Both the position numbers and the translations under genes were made by a program. The notes beneath the pieces are model-generated. The model searched no databases and had not been told where the DNA came from. It saw nothing but the letters and a program-made list of their open reading frames with translations. Below, one piece after another: positions 21,151 to 32,103 of a DNA stretch of 64,000 nt. Each line of letters opens with the position of its first letter. Position 1 is the stretch's first letter. The stretch comes from Ailurus styani (taxonomy: Eukaryota > Chordata > Mammalia > Carnivora > Ailuridae): contig LNAC01000039.1 in NCBI GenBank assembly GCA_002007465.1, positions 4,384,667 to 4,448,666 of the forward strand, read 5' to 3'.

Positions 21151-22179
21151 AGAAATGTGTACAGAATAAAAATGGTAGTTGTTTTACAGTTTTGGGGTGG
21201 CTTGTTGACAACAAAGGAAAACTGAAATAGATATTTTTCACTCTTTTGAGTCATGGACCCTTTTGGCAGTATAGTGAAACTTATGGATACTCCTCAGAAT
21301 AATGCTTTCAAACCCATAAAATAAAATACATAAGAAACCAATTATATTGAAACACAGTTATGAAGATATCAAAATAAATTTTGTGCTGTAGGAAATGGTG
21401 CATCTTTACTAATGCATTACATAACAAGAACTAGCAGCTGGTCTAATAACTACCATCATTTAGAATCATGATTAAGGACAGGACACATAAAACTGTAATG
21501 TGATATGAAAATATCTTAGTTTCTATTGGTAACAAAATCAAGACATTACTGATATGATTATGGTTTGTGCCTATATTAATTACTAAGTAAAGGAAATACT
21601 ATATTCCAGGTAAAGGTTAGTGAAAATAAAGTTGTGATTATTTTTCCATTCAAGTTCCCAGACCTCTTAATTTTATCCATGAACTCCAGGTTAAGAACTT
21701 CAGTCTTAAAAGAAACTGTTGGAGTAGTTCTTTCATAATGAAAATGAAAGTTTAAGTTCAAAAACAATAGTTATAGCAGGAGATGCTGTTTTCTCAACTC
21801 CTGCAGGATCCTTCTACTAGAAGTAATTCCAACATCCATGTGTCCTATGTGACAAAGGAAGCCGTTTTAAGACATGCTGCATAAGCTGTCTATTGTGGAC
21901 CCGAAGAGGGACCACATGTAGGTATCTGTGTCGGAGTTCTTTTCCTATGACTCCATTACTCTAGTGACCACACAATTTATTATGCAAATTGGAACACTGA
22001 GCATGAAAGTGGGTCAAATAAATATTTCAGTACCATAGGCATAGCATAAACCTAGACTCTCATGGGCAAACTGGGAAATATGGTCATGCTGTCTGTAATT
22101 CACTTGAAATACTGCAGTTGCTTGCAGTAACGATACAAAATTAAATGACACATTATTAATGATACAAATCTGTGTTTGC

Positions 22180-22250
22180 CTTTTGCTTTCTCGCTCATGT
22201 CTTCCAAAAGCCTTTGGTCTTCTATTCTCAATGCTTCTTCAGCGGCTTTT
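22180..22250 (-). CDS. AK9: AK9 exon with GC donor (charged helical linker)
   Basis: 71 nt. Acceptor TTTCAG; exon reads (R)KAAEEALRIEDQRLLEDMSE then KAK. The human protein has a matching Arg/Glu-rich helix with LLELMKVKAKE. The frame-compatible donor is AAAAG|GCAAAC, a GC rather than GT site. It restores the frame with the 18901-19059 exon (KAK|E VEEAEP). The next GT downstream (GTATCA, 18 nt on) would cause an immediate stop (AAG TAG). Probably a coiled-coil segment. The exon is below ORF-length cutoffs and would be missed by GT-only gene finders. Confidence 0.88.
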
Positions 22251-23994
22251 CTGAAATGAAAAGGTCCAGAATTTAATCATCTTTGGAAATTCAGACATCT
22301 TACAATATTCTAGGATTTGAGGCTTATAGTGGTAAAAAATTGAGTAAATTGTATATGATGTTCATTATACTCTTTAACTTTACAATGTATATGTTTAATT
22401 TGCTCATATCGAAGCCACTTAATTTCAGCATTCCCCCCCCTTTTTTGGTTAAGAAAAATTGCAATGTTATACTTTAAAAAATTTTGGCTATTAATTAAGA
22501 AATCTCAAAATTCATTAAAGATTGTCTAAGCTGAAAAGGTAAATGGGAGAAGTTGTACCATTTTCTCTTCTGAATAAGTCAGAAATGTTCACCAAAAAAT
22601 GTTAAGTGACAAAAAAGTGTAACATAAGGCTATGTATAATACAATTTTAATTTTGTATTTGAAGTTTATATAAATGATGATCAAAAGCCCAGAAGAATAA
22701 ACTGTTAATAGCAATTATCTCTGGATGCTGGCATTTTGAGAGTTTTTACTTTTACCTATTATTTTTTGCATTATAAATTTTTCTATATTGAATAAATACA
22801 TTTGTAATCAGAAAAACTATTTCCTGATTTCTTTTCAACACAGTAATAATGACATTTGAAGAGACATGAAATATGGAAACTTATGGAAACTTAAATTTCT
22901 GGAGGGAATCTGTTTTTCATTAGAGTTGAAGCACTAAGCCTGCCTTAATAGTGAAGACACACAAGTATAAGGAAAGCTAGTAAAGAGATGGAGAAAGGCA
23001 ATATTTGTTAAAAGTGTAAGTGTGTATACATTTGACCTAGAAATTCTCTATCTAGGAATTTAGCTCTCAGGAATCTGAATACTACTGCACAAAGAAACAT
23101 ATATGAGAATGTTGATTGCATCTTTTAAAAATAATATTAAAAAACTGTATCAAGTATTTACCAACTGGGGATGAGTTAAGTGGAGCCCATTCATATCAGC
23201 TGCCCACTCTGGGGCAGTTTTCCTGACTATTTTATAGGTCTGTCATTCTCCATATTCAGTGTTCTTTGTATCCTTTCCCCATCCTATGAAAATCTAGTTA
23301 CTTCTATTCTCTTCAAAAGACATTACTACACTTCTTATAGGAGATACGTCAGGAAAACAATAATTAAAGCCATTTTTTTTCTTTAAGATTTTATTATTTA
23401 TTTTAGAGAGAGGGTGCGAGTGGGGCGGAGGGGCAGAGGGAGAGCCTGTGAGAGAATTTCAAAGAGACTCCCTGCTGAGTGCAGAGCCAAGGGGGGGCTG
23501 CTCTATGACTCAGGGATGGGGGTGGGGTGGGGTGGAGGGGGGCTCTCACAGCCCTGAGATCATGACCTGAGCCAAAACCAATAGTCAGAAGCTTAACTAA
23601 CTGAGCCACCCAGGCACCCCTTTCATTTACTTTTTATCGTATTATTTCTTCACTATGTGGATACTGGTCAGCAAAGTTATTTAAATCACAGATAAATATG
23701 GTAAAAAAAATAATCTTACCTGTGCTCATTTTTTTTTACAGTGTCTTTTGAGAGTAGACGTTTGTTCTAGAATAAATTTGATTTTGGACCATGAAAACAT
23801 CCACAACTTAGTACTTTAGACACTCTGAAAATATTTGTAAACCTACTGTTTTTCTTAGAATTTATTAGAACTGGATCTACTTACTAGATCATTGTTTTGA
23901 TACTAAAGACATTTCATAAATGTAACTTGTAAGGAGATATTTAATAGCTATAAAAGATTCATTAACTTGTTTTATGATGACAGGCATATTTTAC
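22251..23994 (-). other. AK9 intron, mostly unrecognised sequence
   Basis: 1.7-kb intron. Only the reverse SINE at 23372-23620 is recognised; the remaining AT-rich sequence shows no coding signal. Confidence 0.75.
23372..23620 (-). mobile_element. CAN SINE with G-rich expansion, minus strand
   Basis: 'ctttaagattttattattta' left end and 'ctgagccacccaggcacccc' right end. The body contains an expanded GGGGTGGGGTGGGGTGGAGG stretch at about 23517-23540. Confidence 0.88.
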
Positions 23995-24106
23995 CTTGCT
24001 GCTTCTTCCTTTTTTTTGCTTTGTAGTTCATCTAATAATCTTTCTAAAATCTTAGAGTCAACTTCAGTCTTATTCTCTAAATAGAGTCTATTAAGTAAAT
24101 ACTTCC
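23995..24106 (-). CDS. AK9: AK9 exon: kinase-domain-2 end, Lys/Glu helix
   Basis: 112 nt. Acceptor TATTTCAG, donor AAG|GTAAAA. Reads KYLLNRLYLENKTEVDSKIL then ERLLDELQSKKKEEAA(R). The human counterpart is GKCLFNRIYLQKKSEIDSKI, so the register is firm. It carries the last helical part of the second kinase-like domain and enters the charged coiled-coil linker. A poly-A stretch (eight A in AGCAAAAAAAAGG) encodes the SKKKE run and is a slippage-prone site. The start codon is shared with the 24935-25091 exon. Confidence 0.95.
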
Positions 24107-24934
24107 CTGAAATAGAGATAAAGAGAATAACATTAATTTTGAAGCTCTATAATATATAGTGAGAAACAGTTTGGAAATTAACAACAAAACATTGTTCCTG
24201 CCTATATCAAAATATAATTCCCTTTAAGCATATATCTAAATAGAGTCCAGGTTCTTTAAAATATTGAGACTGTCTGAAATCCTTTCTAAGAGGTAAAATC
24301 GGCATGGTAAAAATAACTAAAACATGAAAAGAGGTGGTGTATCAGATATCTCCCCTGGAAACTCTTTATTCAAACATATTTCCTTAAAAGGCAAGATGAC
24401 AGAATATTCTTGGCTCCTATGTCAAAGATTATTTGACTATATAGGTATGAGTGTATTTCTAGGCTCTCTACTTTGTTTCATTGACCTAGGGGTCTGTTTT
24501 TATGCCAGTACAATATTGTTTTGATTATTATAGCTTTTTTCAAAGTGAGAGAACAATTAAAATTTATTTCTGCTATCTTTATATATTTAATATTTCCCAT
24601 TTGGGGTGAATAAGGACAAATATAGAGTCTTTACTCTCAGCATTATATATTTTTCATTTAGAAATTAGAGTGCTAAGAATGGGGTGTTAAATTCTCAGCA
24701 ACAAAGAATAATTGGAAGGGTTTGATGGAACATCCAGTGGTCCAGCACACCATTCCTGGCTATCTACTTGGTGAGTGGATGCCTCATTTTGTGTACCTCT
24801 AGGTTGTGAAGGGATTGCTGGGCTGATGCTTGTACCTAGGGAGAGTGAAGAGTTTTCCATTTTGTATTTTAACTATACATATTATTAGCAATAAAAACTT
24901 CACTTTCAGATTTCCACGATCAATATTTACCAAC
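24107..24934 (-). other. AK9 intron with L1 ORF2 scrap
   Basis: 828-nt intron. An antisense L1 ORF2 fragment lies at about 24400-24545; nothing else recognised. Confidence 0.75.
24400..24545 (-). mobile_element. L1 ORF2 fragment, antisense
   Basis: 'gtttcattgacctaggggtc' and 'gccagtacaatattgttttg' are well-known antisense ORF2 phrases. Confidence 0.7.
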
Positions 24935-25091
24935 CATTGTTTTCCGTATCTGATAAAAAGATTACTAAATCAGGTATAATTCCTTTCTCGACTAAGATTA
25001 TCCACAGTTCTTTTATAACAGGGCAGTTGTCCAGTATCCATCCTCCATACTTTGGGGCACCAGAAATCCTATTCGTATTTTCTTCAACTAC
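24935..25091 (-). CDS. AK9: AK9 exon: APKYGGWILDNCP motif of kinase domain 2
   Basis: 157 nt. Acceptor TTTCACAG. Reads VVEENTNRISGAPKYGGWIL, DNCPVIKELWIILVEKGIIP and DLVIFLSDTENN(G). GGWILDNCP corresponds to the GFILDGFPR motif that follows the NMP-binding part of adenylate kinases. The usual FPR arginine region is altered here, as in recalled human AK9 (GGWIVDNCPI), so this is a family trait and not damage. The donor that keeps frame is AATG|GTTGGT. A stronger-looking GTAAAT four bases downstream would shift the frame. Confidence 0.96.
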
Positions 25092-26019
25092 CTGTGAAAA
25101 ATGACACACTGATATTACCATCGTGATGAGCCAGAGAAGTCAAGGATACTACTTTGATATGTCATTTTTGCGGACCCTAACCAATTATCTTTTGAATTCT
25201 TCAGACTCAAAAGAAAAAAAAAGAGTCACTTAATTTTAAAAGAGACACTTAATTTTAAAGCACTAAAGCTATCTAAGTTTTAAAAATTAAGAATGGGAAG
25301 AAAAAGCCTTTATTAAATAAATATAACAGTATATTTTTGCTATCTGTTATTCTGTATTATAGAATTCAGATCCTGATTTAGGAGATCTTGGGCCCAGGAG
25401 TATGCATTTGGAACCTGCTCCTAGGTGGCAGTGGCCTGTGGACCACTCTTTGAGTGACAAGGGCCCAGTCCAGTTTGCCTCTTTTAGTGGCAACACTCTT
25501 CACCTCCCTTTTGCTTTCCATCCCTCAGTGTGAGAGCTGAGAAGGTACGGACATGGTTACTAAACGCAGTAGGAAGGAATCGAGTCAAAACAGACCTTAC
25601 AGGCGCTTAGAGAGTTCTGCTAAACTCTGCCCCCACCCTCCTCGGGCAGTGCAGTAGCTACAGCTTCAGTGCAAGTGTGGAAATTGGTAATGTGCACCTG
25701 TGAATACGCCAACTCTGAGCAGTTCAAGTTTGTGGGTCATCAGGTAAATACAGGATATTTGAAGCCAAAGGGGAAGAGATGTCATGAGGAAAGGTATAAT
25801 AACTCACTGGCCTCTGCAGAATTTAAGATTACCTACTTTATGAATTTCCATCTGAATGAAGAGTTTTTTTTCAAAATTCTTTTTAAGTTTTAACTCTTCA
25901 TTTGAATTCAATTAGTAAACGTATAGTGTATCATTAGTTTCAGATTGAAGAGTTTTTTAAAAAATTTTTTAAGCACTTTGAAATGCTTTACAGAATTAAG
26001 GGGAAAAAGAGAAAGCTAT

Positions 26020-26456
26020 AAAAAAGAAATATAAATGAAATAAGTCAGAGAAAGACAAATACTGTATAATCTCACTTATATGTAGAATCTAAAAATCTGA
26101 ACTCATAGAAACAGAGAACAGATAGGTGGTTGCCAGACACGGGGGTGAGGAGAATGGGTGAAGGTGGTCAAGAGCTACAAATTTATAGTTATAAGATAAA
26201 TAGGTTCTAGCATAATATCCGGCATGGTTTGACTACAGTTAACAATATTATATTGTATGTTTGGAAGTTGCTAAGAGAGTAGATCTTAGAAATTCCAATC
26301 ACACATACACAAAACTAAGTATGTGAAGTGATGGGTGTTAACTAAAATCATTGTGTTAAACATTTCACAATATATACATATATCATTATGTTATACACCT
26401 TAAACTGATATGATGTTATATGTCAAATACAACTCAATAAAATTGAAAAAAAAAGA
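26020..26456 (+). mobile_element. L1 3' UTR fragment, sense
   Basis: 'ataagtcagagaaagacaaa', 'tctcacttatatgtagaatc', 'ggtggttgccagacac' and tail 'actcaataaaattgaaaaaa'. AAGAAATATAAATG at about 26024-26037 and 26453-26466 is a target-site duplication. Confidence 0.88.
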
Positions 26457-26522
26457 AATATAAATGGTTAATGAAAATTTTACTGTCCAGTGTCAAAGAT
26501 ATGAAAATGAAAGCAACATTGA

Positions 26523-26721
26523 GGGGCACCTAGGTGGCTCAGTGGGTTAAAGCCTCTGCCTTCGGCTCAGGTCATGATCTCAGGGTCCTGGGATTGAGGC
26601 CCCCATCAGTCTCTCTGATCAGCAAGGAGTCTGCTTCCTCCTCTCTCTCTCCCTGCCTCTCTGCCTACTTGTGATCTCTCTCTGTCACATAAATAAATAA
26701 AATCTTAAAAAAAAAAAAGAA
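26523..26721 (+). mobile_element. CAN SINE, plus strand
   Basis: Head GGGGCACCTAGGTGGCTCAG. Near-perfect 14-bp duplication GAAAGCAACAYTGA at 26509-26522 and 26722-26735. Confidence 0.94.
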
Positions 26722-26759
26722 GAAAGCAACACTGAGATATAATTTATAATTTCTCCATT

Positions 26760-27340
26760 TCATTCAAATTTTTTTGAAAAAATTAATGCCTTCATAGTAT
26801 TTCATCAAGTGAATAGATCTTAATTTGTTTAATCATTCTCTCACTGGTAAATATTTACATAATTTATCTTTTTAACATAACATTGTGATGAACATCTGTA
26901 TATGCAAATCTATGTCCAAATGTTATATATGTCTTTAGGTTAGATTCCTTGAAGATGTGTTTTTAGGTTCACAAAGGAATGAACATTTTAAAGGTCTTTC
27001 ACACACATTACCACATTGCTTCCAAAACACCCGCATCAATTTTCACTTCTCCTATGTGGGTATCTCATTATAGCCTCACTGGTATGGATTGTTATATGTT
27101 TTTAAAAATCTTTGGCAATTTGATAGGTAAGAATTTATATCCCACTGTTTTAAGTTTCATATTTTTCTTGGAATTTGAACATTAAAATTTTCAATTAACC
27201 ATTTGCATTTCTTCTTTGATGAAACAATCTGTTTATATCTTTTTCCTGCTTTTATGGTAGGGTATTCTATTTTCCTTGATTTCTAAGAAATCTTTGTATT
27301 AAGGAATTAATATGTCATATTTATTATAAATACTTTTTGA
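26760..27340 (-). mobile_element. Old L1 ORF2 fragment, antisense
   Basis: 'cttccaaaacacccgcatca', 'gtatctcattatagcctcac' and 'ccctttgtccta'-like sequence near 27345 are diverged antisense ORF2 phrases. Confidence 0.55.
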
Positions 27341-29240
27341 CCTTTGTCCTAAAATTATGATTTTCATGGTTTTTTCATAGAGAGAATCATTAAGTAGCCT
27401 CTTTACTGAGCTTTTGCTTTAAGAGTTTTTCTACTGTGTTTGTGCAGGTCCAAATGTGGAAGTTGTCTTTCTGACTTTATCTCAAGTGACTCTGATGGAA
27501 GGGAGAGTGAAGCACTATGGGCAGGCACATCCACTGCCTCAGGGAAAGAGGTCGCTGACACCGGGTGGGGGGCAGGTGCACAAGACACTTAGGCCTAGAC
27601 ATTTCAGTGCTGAGAAGAGGAAAGTTTTGGGAAGTGAGGACTTGGGTGCCTAAGGATACATCTTTTGGATGTAGCAGCAAAAGAGCTTCAGTGTAGGAAT
27701 CTATTGAGAAAGATTCCCCAGTTGAGCTCATTGTGGAGAGAAGGGGGAACCCTCCTTAAGATTTCATATCTGAAAGAACTCCAGGGTATATGGCCCAGCA
27801 GAGGGGTGGCAAGATTCTGAGCCTTGTGGGGCAAGTGGTAGGGAGGGGGCCCCAGGGAAGCCTTTGTGCATGGTCTGTGTCCGGCCAGGCTATCACCAGA
27901 GCCATGGAAATGGGTTCTCAGATGTCCAACCAGATGAAAAGAAAAAAAAAATAGTATAACACTTTCATGCACTATTCATCTTTGTATTCCTTTGCTTTAA
28001 CTTTTTAACTTAATAAACTTTTTTTTAACTTAATAAATATTTTCCCCCTGCATTTAAACATGCTATTTCTGGATTCTCTTATTCTATGCTATTTCATGTT
28101 TGCTTTTAATTTTATCATCTGTGCATATATATAAAAATATATACATATGTGTGTGTGCATATATACACACGGACATATGTTTACCACTTGTATATCCAAG
28201 TATTTATCACTGTGAAATATATCTAGAGAGAGAGGGATTGAGAGAAGAGACTGGGAGATCAGAGGAAGTACATGACGCAGACATGGGAAGCACAGAAAAA
28301 CATAATTACCATGTGAAGAGCACAGATACAAGGGCAGACATGGAGATGTTTTAGAGAAAAAAACCACGTGATGATGGAAGCAGAGCAAAAATGATGTATC
28401 ACACCAGGAAGGCTGCAGTGACTAGAGAAACAGGCTGCGGTCATGATGTGCAGCTGAACAGGTCGGGGGCTAGAACACGTACACGGGCAGGTTTGACAAA
28501 AAAGCCTCACTTCTCTTGATGTTGTCCCCTTGACATTTTTCTGTGAAGTACAGGGCAAACACCTTTGGCATAGGTCTATGTAACAGCTTCAGTTAACACA
28601 ACTGTGCAGAGCAATAGAAGCAAAAAGAAGTCCCCAGTGTCCCCTAGCCTCTGCTTCTATTGTGTGCTCCGTAGCTCATCAGGGTGGAAACCAGGTAAAA
28701 GTGCAAATGATTTAGTGTGGAAAAAAATTTCTGTGCATTCTCCATTGCAAGGGAGTGACTCTTCTTTCTCTTTGGTAGAGATGATACCTATCATTATTTC
28801 TGTATTTTTAAGGCTTCAAAATATTGTTAAATCATAATTCTAAAAGATTCTAAAAGGAGCTAAGACAGAGACGTGTTTCAGAATCTTTCTTAACCCATGC
28901 CTAACTGTCCAGTTTGCTAATGAAATAAAACCTATTCACTTTTCTTGGACAGGATCACACATTAAGCCCAAGTGCATCATTCATACTTGTTCTGCATGTG
29001 AGCTATGAGCTTCAGATCAGAAAATGAAATTTAGTGGGAGGCACAATAAAAAAACAGGATAAAAATGATTACAGAAACAATTGGAAAACAAAATAGGACC
29101 ACAACAGTATCTAAAATAGCATCAAAATACATCAAATACCTAAAAATAAACCTAATGATAGATACTGAAGACTTCTACACTGAAAACTACAAAACAATAC
29201 TGAGAGAAATTAAAGACTGAGATAAAGTAAGGCTATTCTT

Positions 29241-29433
29241 CTTTTTTAAAGATTTTATTTATTCATTTGAGACACAGTGACAAAGAGAGCACAAGCAAGG
29301 GGAGAGGCAGAGGGAGAGGGAGAAGCAGACTCCTGGCTGAACTGGGAGCCCGATGTGGGGCTCAATCCCAGGACCTGGAGATCATGACCTGATCCGAAGG
29401 CAGACCATTAACCATCTGAGCCACCCAGGGGCC
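29241..29433 (-). mobile_element. CAN SINE, minus strand
   Basis: 'aaagattttatttattcatt' left and 'ctgagccacccaggggccaa' right. Flanks AAAGTAAGGCTATTCTT and AAAGTAAAAGTTATTCT are a diverged duplication. Confidence 0.9.
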
Positions 29434-29921
29434 AAAGTAAAAGTTATTCTATGTTCATGAATAGAAGAGCCAATACTGTGAAGATTCTAGTTTTCATCAA
29501 ATTTATTTACAGATTCATTGCAACCCAATCAAAACCCCTGCAGGGGTGTGTGTGTGTGTGTGTGAAAGTTGATGATTCTGAAATTTATGTGGAAGTAATA
29601 AGGACCTATAATAGCCAGTATACTCTTGAAAGAGTATCAGAACAAAACAACTTATGACACAGGGAAGGATTCAGTGACAGGAGAAACAAGCTGTTGAAGG
29701 ATTCCCCCTTCCAGATTTCTACAAAGCTACAGTAGTTAATATGTGTAGTAGTGGAATGCAGATAGACAAATAGGTCCATGGAACAGAATAGAGTGTCCAG
29801 AAATAGACCACACAGATATGGCCACTTGATTTATGATAGTGGGGAAAAGTTGATCTTTATAATAAATGGTGCTGGAACATAACTGGATATCTGTATTAGA
29901 AAAAAATTGACCTTAATCATC

Positions 29922-30295
29922 ATGTTGTGGTTTTTTAAAAAAAATCCATGTAAAATATGTATGTATGTATGTATGTGTCTATTGTAATCATTTGTTATTG
30001 AAGTATGTTGATATGAAATATCATAAGAGTTTCAGGTGTACAACATAGTTATTCTACAATTAAATACATTACAAAATGTTCACCATGATAAATGTGGTTA
30101 CCTACTGTCAGTATACAAAGTCACTACAATATTATTGAGTACATTCCTTATGCTATACTTTTCATCCCCTTGACTTCTTTCATAACAGGAATTTTATACT
30201 TCTTCATCCCCTTCCTCATGTTGTGGTTTTAATTTGTACTTTTCTGATAATTAATGATGTTGAGTACATTTTCACATGCTTATTGGCCATTTAGA
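29922..30295 (-). mobile_element. L1 3'-end fragment, antisense, nested in older L1
   Basis: 'gagtttcaggtgtacaacat' and 'attgagtacattccttatgc' are antisense L1 3'UTR-type sequence; it splits the sense ORF2 fragment. (TATG)n at 29960-29978. Confidence 0.6.
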
Positions 30296-31954
30296 TATAT
30301 TTTTTATATACACAAAATTAATTCAAAATGGACCTTAGATCTAAATATGAAAGGCAAAGCAAAATTTACAGAAGAAAACCTAATAGTATATATATCCTCC
30401 TGACCTTGGACACCTGAAGGTTTCTGAAACAGGACATAAGAAGCATTAACTATGAATGAAAAAGTTAATCAATTGGACTTCATTAAAATTAACTCTTATT
30501 ATTCACAATAGAAGATATTTGTAAAGATAGTTGCAATACATCTAACAAAGGACTCATATTCAGAACACATAAAGAACTGCAAATGAAAACAAAGATAAAT
30601 CATTAAAAATGAGCAAATCATATAAAGGAGCACATCTCTTTGGCTACTTTTTTTTTTAAGGACGTCATTTATTCCTTTATTTTTTTAAAAGCTGTTTTAG
30701 GTTTAATCTAGCTACTTTTTAAAAATGCTCTTACTTCTCACAGAAACCATCAACACTGATGACAGGTCAAACAGTCTCCTGCACAGGTCTCTGTTCTCTT
30801 GAGAAAGACAATCTGATGAGATATTTGATGTTAAAATCTCATGTGATTTAGACTCCTCCACCATCCCAGACTGGCAGTTTATCATCTAATGACATTGTAT
30901 ACATTCCTATACTCCTTGTAGATTTGTACCCTTCAGAATAAATTCTGAAGAGAATGGAGGAAATCTTCAGCGAAGGGTGAGGATGGGACTTCCACAGTTC
31001 TATAGATGTCCCTCACTTGCCTGTCTCTCCTCTGGGATACTTTGTCTCACTTTCCATGCAGAGATGACAACCTTAATGGTAGGTGGGATTCCTACACCTT
31101 GTACATATCTACTTACCACATCGTACATGATAGCTCAAATACTGGATTATACATCAGCTTTCTGCACCTGACTGATGGCTCCTTAAAGAGCTATGTTTAA
31201 TTCATCTTCATATCCCTAGAATCTAGCACATTGTAGGGCAAGTAGTAGGTTCTCAGAACGTTTCTGAAGGAACCAACTAACGACAGAACAACCTGAAGAG
31301 ATGCAGAAGAAGTTGAAATATCTCTATGGGAAGCTCAGAGGGGGACAGCAACTCACCTTGGGTAAAAGCCTCGTGCTCAAGGAGCCCACCCAATGTGTTA
31401 CAGAGTGGCTCTATACTCTCATAGAATATTTTTTTCTTCTCACATAATTTTAAATGACATAACTCTCAAATTACAGAGAAATACCAATGAAGTTCATTGA
31501 GAGTCCTAAGCAGATTTGTTGTCTTTGACTTTTGCCCTGAATGTTTACTTAAGGTCTTTGTACAAAATAATCCATATGGATATCTTGTTCTTTATAAACC
31601 AAAGATCAAACTTCTGATTTGTCAGTGGTAGGACATAGCATCTGAGGCTTTATTCTCCCCTTAGATTGGACAATCACTTATGTGTCCATCCATTTCCCCT
31701 ATGAGTGCATGTTCAAGGTGGTGGGATGAAATCAGTTAGCTATGGAGTGAAATTTGTCTCCGTTTACAATTAATTAGCTCATAGAAGAAATATCTAACTT
31801 TGATACTGGCTTCACAGGTACCATATTTGAACTGAACTCAAAGAAAATAAAAGTTAATGAAGGATTGATGTCAAAGCTATAAAATTATATTGCATAATGG
31901 TTGGTACATTAAAAACTACCAAAGAGCATAAGCCTTTGGATCTGGACTTCTTAC

Positions 31955-32103
31955 CTCTTTGATGATTTCCTCTAAGATTTCAGCATGTTTTTCATATGGC
32001 TGTTCAAAGTTGATATCCTTTGTCATTTTCACAGTCTCCTCTATCATAGAAAGAACCTCTGGATGTTCTGCAGTTACCTCTTCTATTGAGTCTTCTAATG
32101 TGT
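31955..32103 (-). CDS. AK9: AK9 exon: IEEVTAEHPEVLSM segment
   Basis: 149 nt, entering after one base and leaving in phase 0. Acceptor TACTTTAG, donor GTAAGA. Reads TLEDSIEEVTAEHPEVLSMI, EETVKMTKDINFEQPYEK and HAEILEEIIKE. Human AK9 has almost the same stretch, including DINFEQPYEKHAEIL. It belongs to the central part of kinase domain 2, before the GGWILDNCP exon. Upstream it can follow either the SINE-damaged 33698-34024 exon or, in frame (ACT G|AC ACA), the 36517-36612 exon. That makes it the anchor for the exon-skipping interpretation. Confidence 0.96.

Larger units (their letters stand above)
19060..22179 (-). other. AK9 intron with hAT, inverted SINE pair and MLT1
   Basis: 3.1-kb intron with AG acceptor at 19060-19061 and a GC donor at 22178-22179. 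Contents: L2-like 19107-19200, hAT-like 19365-19645, SINE pair 20029-20426, A-run 20687-20712 and MLT1 20875-21150. Nothing recognised in 19650-20025 or 21150-22170. Confidence 0.7.
29050..30620 (+). mobile_element. Old L1 ORF2, sense, interrupted by SINE and L1
   Basis: 'aaaatacatcaaatacctaa', 'cttctacactgaaaactaca', 'aattcaaaatggaccttaga' and 'aggacataagaagcattaac' are successive ORF2 phrases in sense. A reverse SINE (29241-29433) and an antisense L1 piece (about 29922-30295) interrupt it. A short TG run is at 29548-29564. Many stops: a dead copy. Confidence 0.8.
25092..31954 (-). other. AK9 intron with several L1 pieces
   Basis: 6.9-kb intron. L1 and SINE pieces are listed separately. The higher-GC stretch 27400-27960 has overlapping ORFs on both strands but no recognisable protein. 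No feature recognised in 25100-25900, 28200-29040 or 30700-31950. Confidence 0.7.
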
